Source of the DNA: an uncultured Clostridia bacterium
GTDB lineage: Bacteria; Bacillota; Clostridia; Christensenellales; QALW01
DNA length: 64,000 nucleotides
Assembly (NCBI GenBank): GCA_934434555.1
Contig: CAKRZX010000009.1
Coordinates: 10,470-74,469, forward strand
Direction: 5' to 3'
Shown in pieces: positions 9,305 through 16,945 of the stretch. The translations under genes were made by a program, and so were the position numbers. The notes under the pieces were generated by a model. That model was not told the DNA's origin, ran no database searches, and saw only the letters and a program-made list of their open reading frames with translations. The first letter of the stretch is position 1. The number at the start of each line of letters is the position of its first letter.

Positions 9305-10164
9305 TTTTCCTCTACCTCATTTTCTTTGTTTTCAGTCTTTTCACCTATCGGCGTGGTATAATTCTTCACCTTTGCAATTATTAAAAGCACAACCGCGGCA
9401 ATGCACAGTACAAGTGAAAGTATTGCCGAAACGGGAATGCCGAATATTTTAAGCTGGTCGGTGCGGAGCCATTCAACAATTCCGCGCTCCAATCCGTAAA
9501 GGGCAAAGTAGAAAAGCACCAACTGACCGTTGTACTTCTGTTTTCTGAACATAAATATCAAAAACGCGCAAAGAAGCAGGCACCACAGAGATTCATAAAA
9601 AAATGTCGCCTGATACCAGCCTACCGGCTCGCCGCCCTTGGGTGAATCAAGAAAGACCGCATAGGGGAAGAACTGCAACTTGGGGTCAACCACCTGTGCG
9701 CCGTGGGCTTCCTGATTGAAAAAATTGCCCCATCTGCCTATCGCCTGACCCAGTGCCAGCGGTGCGGCGGCGATATCGATTATCTTTAACAGATTCATCT
9801 TTTTTACTTTTGCATACACCGCAAGCCCGATTATGGCGGCAATAACACCGCCGTAAATTGCAAGCCCGCCACGGCGGATGTCCACTATGTTTTTAAGCGT
9901 ACCCAAAAAGTCGCCCGCAACATAGTAACTGTTCCACTCAAAGATAACATAATACAGCCTTGCGCCCACAACCGCGCAAAGCATTGATATTATCAAAACG
10001 TCGCTCGGCATATCTTTCGGATAATTGCGTTTTTTTGCAAAATACGCGTAAAGCAGATACGCAAGCAAAAAGCCCGTAGCAATTAAAATGCCGTACCAAT
10101 AGATGTCAAAACCCTCAATGCCGAGAAAATTCTCAATGGCAACACTTTTATCAAGCAAACTCAT
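9301..10164 (-). CDS. lgt: Prolipoprotein diacylglyceryl transferase
   Basis: A 287-residue integral membrane enzyme that transfers diacylglycerol from phosphatidylglycerol to the lipobox cysteine of prolipoproteins. Seven hydrophobic segments are visible, with the Lgt signature GRWGNFFNQEAHG and the later YQATFFYES and RGIVEWLRTDQ regions; the C-terminus ends in an acidic-basic tail. Length is typical. It overlaps ispE upstream and pncB downstream, each by 4 bp (ATGA), so it belongs to one translationally coupled operon. This is a housekeeping gene; its linkage to ispE here is unremarkable. Confidence 0.97.
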   Translation of the reverse strand: MSLLDKSVAIENFLGIEGFDIYWYGILIATGFLLAYLLYAYFAKKRNYPKDMPSDVLIISMLCAVVGARLYYVIFEWNSYYVAGDFLGTLKNIVDIRRGGLAIYGGVIAAIIGLAVYAKVKKMNLLKIIDIAAAPLALGQAIGRWGNFFNQEAHGAQVVDPKLQFFPYAVFLDSPKGGEPVGWYQATFFYESLWCLLLCAFLIFMFRKQKYNGQLVLFYFALYGLERGIVEWLRTDQLKIFGIPVSAILSLVLCIAAVVLLIIAKVKNYTTPIGEKTENKENEVEEK

Positions 10165-11042
10165 ATTTCTTCCTCCGAAACAGTTATTCCGTAATCACCG
10201 GTAGTGCACACCTTGTGCCATATTCCGCTGAAATATTTTACCGCCCTGCTTGCTTCGCCCCGTGACGAAAACACGCCGTAACTTGCGCTTCCGCTGCCGG
10301 TAACAATCGCATATTTTGCGTTTGCGGCACGCAGTTTTTTAAGCGCCGTGCCCGTAGGAGGAGAAACCGCTATTGCGCTTTCGCTCAGTGCATTGCCGCC
10401 CCACCGCGGGAACGACTGAATATCGTTTTCGTAAAGCGCCGCAAGAAATGCGTCCGTGTCCGGGTGGCTTGCCGAGCCTATCTCATCGTATTTTGCGTAT
10501 ACCGCCTTGGTGGAATTTGTGTAGCGGCAGCGCATTGCGCAAAGCAGATGAAGCGTAGGCGCAGGCGGAAGCGGTTCGATTATTTCGCCCGTTCCCCGCA
10601 CGCGGCAAAGCCCGTTTTTAAGCATATACGGAACGTCCGAGCCGATTTTAAGGGCGATATGTTCAAGCACTTCTTCCGAAAGGGGTGAACCGTAAAAATA
10701 ATTAAGCCCTTTTAATACGCCCGCTGCGTCGGCACTTCCGCCGCCGAAACCTGCGCCAATGGGAATGTACTTTGATAAGTATATGTCGCAGCCCCCGTTA
10801 ATTCGTGCATATTCAAAAAATAATTTTGCCGCCCTGTACGCGGTGCTACTTTCGTCACGGGCAAGATTCTTTTTTGAACTTGCAACCGTTATTCCGCTTT
10901 CTTTGGGCGTAATGTATATCCTGTCACAGAGCGATATGCGGTGCATAAGCATATCAAGCATATGATATCCACGTGAATCCGTGTCAAGCACGTCAAGCGT
11001 CAGATTGATTTTCGCGTGTGCGTTTACAACAATTCTTCTCAT
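10161..11042 (-). CDS. ispE: 4-diphosphocytidyl-2-C-methyl-D-erythritol kinase
   Basis: A 293-residue GHMP kinase acting in the non-mevalonate isoprenoid pathway: it phosphorylates CDP-methylerythritol at the 2-hydroxyl. The N-terminal AHAKINLTLDVL and the GHMP ATP-binding motif GAGFGGGSADAAG are clear, and the C-terminal GSGSASYGVF matches the third GHMP motif. It is the first gene of the minus-strand operon that continues through lgt, pncB and the DivIVA-like gene. The ATG is close behind a GGAAAG site. A terminator for the upstream GH106-like gene lies just before it. Confidence 0.96.
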   Translation of the reverse strand: MRRIVVNAHAKINLTLDVLDTDSRGYHMLDMLMHRISLCDRIYITPKESGITVASSKKNLARDESSTAYRAAKLFFEYARINGGCDIYLSKYIPIGAGFGGGSADAAGVLKGLNYFYGSPLSEEVLEHIALKIGSDVPYMLKNGLCRVRGTGEIIEPLPPAPTLHLLCAMRCRYTNSTKAVYAKYDEIGSASHPDTDAFLAALYENDIQSFPRWGGNALSESAIAVSPPTGTALKKLRAANAKYAIVTGSGSASYGVFSSRGEASRAVKYFSGIWHKVCTTGDYGITVSEEEI

Positions 11043-11052
11043 CTTTCCTACC

Positions 11053-11092
11053 GAAAATAAAATATAGAGTGCCGTTTTTATCCGACACTCTA
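11053..11092 (-). terminator. Terminator of the GH106-like gene
   Basis: On the minus strand a stem TAGAGTG...CACTCTA (11086-11092 with 11065-11071, extended inward by CG:CG after one mismatch) is followed by TATATTTTATTTT. It lies 70 bp past the GH106-like stop and 20 bp before ispE, separating the two transcripts. Confidence 0.8.
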
Positions 11093-11161
11093 CATTATAA
11101 TATATTTACCGAAAAAAAGCAAAATAAATATTTTGTTTTTCACCGATTGACGCAAAAAACG

Positions 11162-14100
11162 TCAGTATACCGTGGGGCAGCTCAATATTCCCGCAGAAAT
11201 AAGCTGATATGCATCGTTCCACGCGGGACAGCCGTAAGTGCGCCACGAACCGGGTCCCCTGGTGAGCCACCCGCCGTGAGCAGGATTATCCTTTGAATAC
11301 ATATTGTGCAGCGGACCGAAGCCGTTAAAGCGTGTACCGAACAGGGTAATGTCTATCCTGTGTTCGCCTTTTTCCAAAAACCCCAAATCCGCACAGTACG
11401 GCGAAACGGCAATAACACCTGCGTCGCGCCCGTCAACCGATACCCGCGCCAAAGCGCCGCCGAATGCAGGTATCTGCAAAGTGCGGGTCTTGCCTTCTGT
11501 TTCGGTATAGGAGGTATGGTATGTAATGTTGCCTGTATAAAAGGGCAGCGTCTGCCTCGTTATATCGCCGAAATCAAGTGTCTGCTTTCCGGGGCAGGCA
11601 ATAACCCTTCTGCCCTCAACGCGCACGCCGAAATCACCGAGCACGTAAACCCATTCAGTTCTTCCCCTCAAAGTAAAGGGAACGGTTATTTCAACCGTGA
11701 CTTTGCCTTTGGGAAGTTTGGGCAAATGTACTTTTTTAATGCATTCGTCAACATACCAGCCGTCAAAAACTTTGTCGATTTTTTCGCCGTTAATATAAAT
11801 TTCGGCAACATCACTCATTTCAAGAGCAAGGCAGGCGTTTTCAATGTCAATTTCGCTTTCAAAGGTGAATCTGCGCTTAACGGTGTGACCTTTGTCGTTT
11901 TTAAGTTCTTCGGGAACGGGAACCCACGGCTGAACCTGCGACTGCTCCTCAAAACCCTTATAAAACCTTGCCCTGCCGATATCGCCTATGTGTATGGAAT
12001 CAACTTCCGGAAGATACTCTTCGCCGTCAAAGGCATATTCTGCCATGTCAAGGAGGATAACATTGGGTTCATCCAGCGTATACGGCACGCCGTCGGCAAC
12101 CTCTTTATATTTCGTGCGCATATCCTGTGCGGAAAGCGAAACATCGGCACATTTAAGGGGCAGAAGTTTCTTCTTTTTGTCGCCCTCAACCTTTTTGCTG
12201 TTTTCGTTTGACTTTTTAAGCCTGAGCAGCACGCTGTCCTCGCCGAAAAGCGTGTATTTAAGCACGGTTTTACCGTTCCTGATTTCGTATGCGGGAGTAT
12301 AAATTTCACCGGTAACGGTATTGTATTCAGTAACATCCCAAGCGCCGGAAATCTCAACCTCTACGTTTTCCCTGCTCATTGCGGGAAGCCATGTTACATC
12401 GTTCTTTTTATCGTCGCCGTGGCAGAAGAACAGCCATTTATATTCACCGTCGGTGCGCAACTGATGCACCAAATCACACTGCATTGACGTGTCAATATTC
12501 GTGAACTTCACAAAGCGGAACGGCTCCAAAGCGTCAACAAGAGAAACGTAATCAACATCTATGTTCTTCCAGTTTTTCGCCGCGTCAAGTACCGCAGAAG
12601 ATTTTTTCGCGTCGACGAATTCGGGGGCTTTGCCCAAAAGAATTACTTTGCCGCCGTTTTTAACAAATTCGTTCAGCCGTTCAAGGGTGGACGAACGCAT
12701 TGTAAGCATTAAAGGCACTACCACGCAGTCGTACTGCATTTTGCCCACTTTAAGGGGATTCGTTCCCTTTTCGCACAAAGAGGGCAAAAGAGATTCGGAA
12801 ATAAAGTCAAAGTCAACGCCCGAATACGTAAGCGCACGGGTCATCTCCAAAAACTGCGTGTTGAGATACTGCCGTTTAAGTCCCGTTTTATCGTTGGGTC
12901 CGCAAAGCAGCCAGTAACTTTCAACAGGGTGAATAACACCTACTCGCACTTCGGGATTGCCCCGTGTAAGGGCTGTGTAAAGCCGTGCGAAGTGGTTTTC
13001 TATGTAAGAATATTCCTTATACCACGGCGACTGATATCCGATGGACGCAGGATAATCATGCTTTGCGTCGCCGTTCATCGAAACCCATGTAAGGTGATGC
13101 ACCCGCACGGTTACGCCCAAAGCCGCCTGCCAGTCACCCTGACGTTTGTGCCCGCGGAAATCAAAATCCCATCCGGTAACGCCGTAAAGTTCCGAAAGCA
13201 TACCCTCGCGGCCGTACTGATGTACCGCCGACTGCACCTGTTTCGCGGTGGAAAACTCAACGCTGTCACACAAAAGGTCCATTCCGGGAAGCTGGAACCC
13301 GCGATAGCAGCGCATGGCTTCGCCCAGGGAATGCACCTGACTTTCAAGGGTGAACTCTTCCATCATATGCCCGGTAAAGGCGATATTGTGCTTTCCGCAC
13401 CAGTCGCCGATTGTATCCACAAACGCTTCAACAAAACGCTCCGTGCGGTGATTGTGATATCTGTACCGCGTTTCGGCACAGCCATTATCGCGCTTTTCCC
13501 ATATAAGTTCGGGTATTTTATCCAAAATGCTCTCGCCGTATTCTTTTTTGTATGTTTCGTCAAAATCATCGGTGAAAGGAAGCTGTGCGGGATTTTTATC
13601 AAACGAATCAACCTTGTATTTCAGCATGGAAACCTGCGGTTCGTCGGTAAAAATTGCGGGAATACTCCTGTCAAAATCCTCGCCGACGTTTTTATAGTAT
13701 GCCTCATGGGTGATTGAAATAAACTTTTCAACCGCCTTTTTGTTCATTGTGTCAATGTAATTCTGCCCGTTGTACCAGCCCGAATTCCCCGCAACAAGAA
13801 TATATGCATACCAGATTTCGCCGTCAAACTCTTCGTTATCGGCTAACCTGCGGTAATCCGCCAAAAATCCGTCGGTATCGATTTTCACGCCGTAACGGCA
13901 AACATAATAGCCGTCGCTTTCACCTTTTTCCTCGCAAATCCGGCAGAAATCCTCATAATCTTTGCCGAAATTCCTCTTCGTTTCAAAGGGCGAAACGCGG
14001 TCAAGCACAAGTGTGCGCTGACGGTAGCGGTAATCCTTCGTAACAAAGCCGCCCGCCGCGCCCGAGGGCCAGCGGTCCTCATCGTAAAGCCAGCAAAGCA

Positions 14101-14362
14101 TATTTTCCTTTTTGGCTTTTTCGTTGCACAGTTTTATGTAGTGCATAAATTCGTCGCTCAAATACTCGGTTTCCATACCCGTGCGCACGTGCATATGAAA
14201 TCCGCCGATACCCATTTGTTTAAAAATGTCTATCTGTTTAAGCAGAGTTTCGTCATCAAGTTTTGTGTTCCACGCCCAAAACGGCGCGCCGCGGAATTCC
14301 GCTGTGGGATTTTTGAACAGTTCGCTTGAAAGTACCTGTTCGTTTTTCTTTTTATAAAGCAT
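11162..14362 (-). CDS. GH106-like glycoside hydrolase (putative alpha-L-rhamnosidase)
   Basis: A large 1066-residue protein without an obvious signal peptide. The N-terminus has the layout I associate with Glyco_hydro_106 proteins: APFWAWN near residue 30, then KQMGIGGFHMHVRTGM and a WLYDEDRWPSGAAGG segment, a TIM-barrel-like centre (IFTDEPQ, IAFTGHMMEE, GVTGWDFDF) and beta-sandwich, sugar-binding-like domains after about residue 750. Characterised GH106 enzymes remove alpha-L-rhamnose from pectic rhamnogalacturonan. Assignment is by recognition of the N-terminal pattern; substrate is inferred. The ATG at 14362 has AGAGG 9 nt upstream; a TTG 6 bp earlier is an alternative. It is probably controlled by the adjacent AraC regulator and has its own promoter and operator-like dyad. 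Confidence 0.78.
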   Translation of the reverse strand: MLYKKKNEQVLSSELFKNPTAEFRGAPFWAWNTKLDDETLLKQIDIFKQMGIGGFHMHVRTGMETEYLSDEFMHYIKLCNEKAKKENMLCWLYDEDRWPSGAAGGFVTKDYRYRQRTLVLDRVSPFETKRNFGKDYEDFCRICEEKGESDGYYVCRYGVKIDTDGFLADYRRLADNEEFDGEIWYAYILVAGNSGWYNGQNYIDTMNKKAVEKFISITHEAYYKNVGEDFDRSIPAIFTDEPQVSMLKYKVDSFDKNPAQLPFTDDFDETYKKEYGESILDKIPELIWEKRDNGCAETRYRYHNHRTERFVEAFVDTIGDWCGKHNIAFTGHMMEEFTLESQVHSLGEAMRCYRGFQLPGMDLLCDSVEFSTAKQVQSAVHQYGREGMLSELYGVTGWDFDFRGHKRQGDWQAALGVTVRVHHLTWVSMNGDAKHDYPASIGYQSPWYKEYSYIENHFARLYTALTRGNPEVRVGVIHPVESYWLLCGPNDKTGLKRQYLNTQFLEMTRALTYSGVDFDFISESLLPSLCEKGTNPLKVGKMQYDCVVVPLMLTMRSSTLERLNEFVKNGGKVILLGKAPEFVDAKKSSAVLDAAKNWKNIDVDYVSLVDALEPFRFVKFTNIDTSMQCDLVHQLRTDGEYKWLFFCHGDDKKNDVTWLPAMSRENVEVEISGAWDVTEYNTVTGEIYTPAYEIRNGKTVLKYTLFGEDSVLLRLKKSNENSKKVEGDKKKKLLPLKCADVSLSAQDMRTKYKEVADGVPYTLDEPNVILLDMAEYAFDGEEYLPEVDSIHIGDIGRARFYKGFEEQSQVQPWVPVPEELKNDKGHTVKRRFTFESEIDIENACLALEMSDVAEIYINGEKIDKVFDGWYVDECIKKVHLPKLPKGKVTVEITVPFTLRGRTEWVYVLGDFGVRVEGRRVIACPGKQTLDFGDITRQTLPFYTGNITYHTSYTETEGKTRTLQIPAFGGALARVSVDGRDAGVIAVSPYCADLGFLEKGEHRIDITLFGTRFNGFGPLHNMYSKDNPAHGGWLTRGPGSWRTYGCPAWNDAYQLISAGILSCPTVY

Positions 14363-14382
14363 ATACAATCCTCTCTTATTCT

Positions 14383-14399
14383 TAGGGTTGGCTACCCTA
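14383..14399. promoter_or_regulatory. Operator-like dyad TAGGGT-N5-ACCCTA
   Basis: A perfect 6-bp inverted repeat with a 5-bp centre sits between the -10 box and the ribosome binding site of the GH106-like gene, about where transcription should start. That position fits a repressor operator or a short 5' stem-loop. No second copy was seen elsewhere in the window. Confidence 0.5.
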
Positions 14400-14410
14400 T
14401 ACTTGCGGAT

Positions 14411-14439
14411 ATTTTAGCATACCTGATTTCAAAAATCAA
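14411..14439 (-). promoter_or_regulatory. Sigma-A promoter of the GH106-like gene
   Basis: On the minus strand TTGATT (14434-14439), a 17-bp spacer and TAAAAT (14411-14416) preceded by TGC, an extended -10. It lies in the gap between the AraC gene and the GH106-like gene, so the latter can be transcribed on its own. Confidence 0.7.
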
Positions 14440-14499
14440 TAGTGTTTTTCAGATTTTTATATAAAAAAGCAGAGTTTAAGCCGCAGGCGGACGAAAGGT

Positions 14500-15285
14500 C
14501 TATTTTCTGCCGCCCTTTTTGTACTTTTCGGGACTTACTCCCGTCCTTTGCTTAAATGCGTGCAAAAACCCCGAAAGGGAACCGAACCCCGATGCAAAAC
14601 ATGCCTCGGTTACAGAGCACCCGCTTTCAAGCAGCATTTTTGCACAGGAAACCTTGCGGGCGTTAAGAAAATTTATATACGTTTCGCCCGTTATCTGTTT
14701 GAACAAATTGCCGAAATATACCGGCGAAAGGCACGCCTGTTCCGCCGCGTCGGCAAGGGACGGATTTTCCCTGAAATGGGTTTCCACATAGAGAATCGCC
14801 CGACGCATAGGCGTAAGGTCGCCCTGAAAACGGGGCGTGTTTATTATTACCGAAAGGATATAGTCGCACAGCGGTGCGGCCGCTCCGCCGGAAGTGAATT
14901 CTTCATAAAGCAGTTCGCAGGCAAGGCTTACTTTGCGCAGTTCCGTTTCGTCAAGCACGCGGCATATGCTCCCGCAGTACACTTCCTGTAAAATATGGGG
15001 CGGCAGAAGAGTTTCGTCCATTGTTATGTGCCACACCGTCATACTGCCGTTATCCTTTATATCCACCGCGTGAAAGTCCGACGGCGAAATTACGTACGCG
15101 CTGCCCCGCTGAATGGGATAGTCAACGCCGTTAAGCATATGTGTTCCCTCGCCCTCAATAACGATTTCCACCTCAAAGAACTCGTGGGCGTGCAGCGGAA
15201 ATGTGCGCGCCTTGTGCTTTGACACGTTCAGGTGCTTTCCGTGCCCTATATAATGGTCGCTTGTAAGCCTGTTTTCGTAACTCAT
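14500..15285 (-). CDS. AraC family transcriptional regulator
   Basis: A 261-residue AraC/XylS regulator. The N-terminal half is a cupin ligand-binding domain (HAHEFFEVEIVIEGEGTHMLNG, residues about 30-90); the C-terminal 100 residues form the two helix-turn-helix units, with SLADAAEQACLSPVYFGNLFKQ and the signature VTEACFASGFGSLSGFLHAFKQRTGVSPEKYK. Such proteins usually activate sugar genes when they bind a sugar or oligosaccharide. It sits between the GH106-like gene (downstream) and the divergent ROK-SIS-GH2 operon, the likely targets. The start follows GGGGCGG. Ligand unknown; a rhamnosyl or mannosyl oligosaccharide is an inference from the neighbours. Confidence 0.93.
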   Translation of the reverse strand: MSYENRLTSDHYIGHGKHLNVSKHKARTFPLHAHEFFEVEIVIEGEGTHMLNGVDYPIQRGSAYVISPSDFHAVDIKDNGSMTVWHITMDETLLPPHILQEVYCGSICRVLDETELRKVSLACELLYEEFTSGGAAAPLCDYILSVIINTPRFQGDLTPMRRAILYVETHFRENPSLADAAEQACLSPVYFGNLFKQITGETYINFLNARKVSCAKMLLESGCSVTEACFASGFGSLSGFLHAFKQRTGVSPEKYKKGGRK

Positions 15286-15322
15286 TGTTCCGCCCCTTGC
15301 TTTATTTCTTGATTCACGTTAT

Positions 15323-15351
15323 ATTTTACTATAAAAGTAGCCGTAAATCAA
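15323..15351 (-). promoter_or_regulatory. Promoter of the AraC regulator gene
   Basis: Minus-strand TTGATT (15346-15351), 17-bp spacer and TAAAAT (15323-15328). The two hexamers and the spacing are the same as at the GH106-like promoter, so the two genes may be similarly strong and co-regulated. Confidence 0.65.
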
Positions 15352-15360
15352 GACCGTATT

Positions 15361-15379
15361 GAAATATTGCGAAATATTG
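15361..15379. promoter_or_regulatory. Direct repeat in the divergent araC/ROK promoter region
   Basis: Two copies of GAAATATTG (15361-15369 and 15371-15379) are spaced 10 bp apart, one helical turn. They lie just upstream of the AraC gene's -35 and 13 bp upstream of the ROK -35, a typical place for an AraC-type activator site. Binding by the neighbouring regulator is inference. Confidence 0.45.
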
Positions 15380-15391
15380 TTGTTTTTTGCG

Positions 15392-15421
15392 TTGTAAAAT
15401 GTGCTTTTATGGCGGTACAAT
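15392..15421 (+). promoter_or_regulatory. Promoter of the ROK-SIS-GH2 operon
   Basis: TTGTAA (15392-15397), an 18-bp spacer and TACAAT (15416-15421), followed closely by the GAGGTGA ribosome binding site of the ROK gene. The weak -35 fits an activator-dependent promoter, and the GAAATATTG repeats lie just upstream. Confidence 0.55.
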
Positions 15422-15439
15422 TATAATGAGGTGATATGA

Positions 15440-16351
15440 ATGCTCCTGGGAATAGACATCGGCGGCACAAAATGCGCCCTGACCGTGGGCGACAAAAACG
15501 GAAAAGTTTTTGACAAAGTAAAATTTGCCACTCCCGAAACGGTTTGGGACGCAACGGACACGATAGTTTCCTTTGCAAAAAAATTCTGTGCGGAATACGA
15601 AATCACCGCCTGCGGGATTTCCTGCGGCGGACCCCTTGACGAAACCCGCGGCATAATACTCTCGCCGCCCAATCTGCCCGGATGGGACGGGATTCGCATA
15701 TGCGATATAATAAAAAATGCGCTCGGCGTGCCTGCGGCACTGCGTAATGATGCCAATGCCTGCGCAATGGCTGAATACTTTTTCGGCGCGGGCAGGGGCT
15801 GCAAAAATATGCTGTTTTTAACGTTTGGCACCGGGCTTGGTGCGGGGATTATTCTGAACGGAAAACTTTATTCCGGCACAAACGGCAACGCGGGAGAAAT
15901 AGGGCATATGCGCCTTGCTGCTTTCGGGCCCGCAGGCTACGGCAAATGCGGCTCCTTTGAGGCGTTCTGCTCCGGCAGCGGCATTGCCGAACTTGCAAAA
16001 AACATTAAGCGCGAAGCAGAGCAGCGCGGCGAAGCGGTGCCGTGGGAAACGGACGCCGCCTCGGTTGCGGAGTTTGCAAAAAAAGGCGACAAAAATGCCC
16101 TTAAAGTATTTGAAATTTCGGGCAGAAAGTTAGGTCAGGGCCTGGCACTGCTCATAGATATTCTCAACCCCGAAAAAATAATAATCGGCAGCGTGTTTAT
16201 GCGCTGTGAGGACCTTCTGCGTCCATTTATGCAGGAAGAAATTTTAAGAGAGGCACTGCCCGCGTCGGCGCGCGTATGCGAAATTCTTGCCCCGGAATTG
16301 GGCGAAAGCATAGGCGACATTGCGGCGCTTGCGGTGGCGGCGGAATTATGA
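15440..16351 (+). CDS. ROK family sugar kinase-like protein
   Basis: A 303-residue ROK protein without a DNA-binding domain, so a kinase rather than a repressor. The phosphate-binding IDIGGTK opens the protein, NDANACAMAEYFFGAG carries the likely catalytic aspartate, and FGTGLGAGIILNGKLYSG is typical. The zinc motif normally written CxCGxxGCxE is degenerate (GYGKCGSFEAFCSG), which occurs in some ROK lineages but may change metal binding. It probably phosphorylates a hexose or N-acyl hexosamine released by the GH2 enzyme. ATG at 15440 is 5 nt behind GAGGTGA; the next gene starts inside its stop codon (ATGA). Confidence 0.9.
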   Translation: MLLGIDIGGTKCALTVGDKNGKVFDKVKFATPETVWDATDTIVSFAKKFCAEYEITACGISCGGPLDETRGIILSPPNLPGWDGIRICDIIKNALGVPAALRNDANACAMAEYFFGAGRGCKNMLFLTFGTGLGAGIILNGKLYSGTNGNAGEIGHMRLAAFGPAGYGKCGSFEAFCSGSGIAELAKNIKREAEQRGEAVPWETDAASVAEFAKKGDKNALKVFEISGRKLGQGLALLIDILNPEKIIIGSVFMRCEDLLRPFMQEEILREALPASARVCEILAPELGESIGDIAALAVAAEL

Positions 16352-16932
16352 AACATATTGACACGCTTATTTCAAGATATCCCGTGCTTGCACCTTTGCG
16401 GGAAAGCATTGTGCAGGCGGTTAAAATGATTGAAGATATGCATTTTTCCGGCGGAAAACTGCTTTTGTGCGGCAACGGCGGAAGCGCGGCGGACTGCGAA
16501 CACATTTCCGGAGAACTGCTTAAAAGTTTTCTTCTTCCCCGCCCGCAGCATATCAGTGGCTTTGAAAAGTTACAGGGCGGTATTGCGGCAATTCCCCTGC
16601 CGTCACTGTCGGCGCTTATTTCCGCATTTTCAAACGACGTTGCCCCCGAACTCGTTTATGCCCAGCTGACAAATGTTCTTGCCGCGGAAAATGATGTTCT
16701 CTTTTGTATTTCCACATCGGGAAACTCAAAAAACGTGGTGTTGGCGGCACACCTTGCAAAAATAAAAAACATAAAAACAATTGCGCTTACCGGCAGGGAC
16801 GGAGGAGAACTGAAACAACTGTGTACCGCCTGTATTTGCGTGCCGGAAAACGAAACCTTTAAGGTGCAGGAACTGCATTTGCCGGTATACCACGCAATAT
16901 GCGCGCAGTGTGAAGAAGATATTTTCGGATAA
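16348..16932 (+). CDS. SIS domain sugar isomerase (GmhA/phosphoheptose isomerase-like)
   Basis: A 194-residue single SIS-domain protein with the phospho-sugar binding stretch LLCGNGGSAADCEHISGEL and the later FCISTSGNSKNVVLAA, both typical of GmhA-like sedoheptulose-7-phosphate isomerases. In this setting, directly coupled (ATGA overlap) to a sugar kinase and followed by a GH2 enzyme, a role as a sugar-phosphate isomerase in glycan catabolism is more likely than heptose synthesis, since no other LPS-type heptose gene is nearby. The ATG at 16348 is chosen for the coupling; an earlier in-frame start would overlap the ROK gene by 76 bp. Confidence 0.82.
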   Translation: MKHIDTLISRYPVLAPLRESIVQAVKMIEDMHFSGGKLLLCGNGGSAADCEHISGELLKSFLLPRPQHISGFEKLQGGIAAIPLPSLSALISAFSNDVAPELVYAQLTNVLAAENDVLFCISTSGNSKNVVLAAHLAKIKNIKTIALTGRDGGELKQLCTACICVPENETFKVQELHLPVYHAICAQCEEDIFG

Positions 16933-16945
16933 AAAGGAGAAAAAG

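Noticed and set aside
11306..12211. 301-codon plus-strand open frame opposite the GH106-like gene
   Set aside because: Same reason: antisense frame with arbitrary composition and no ribosome binding site.
12929..13717. 262-codon plus-strand open frame opposite the GH106-like gene
   Set aside because: It lies in the shadow of the GH106-like coding strand, with no recognisable domain and no start signal.
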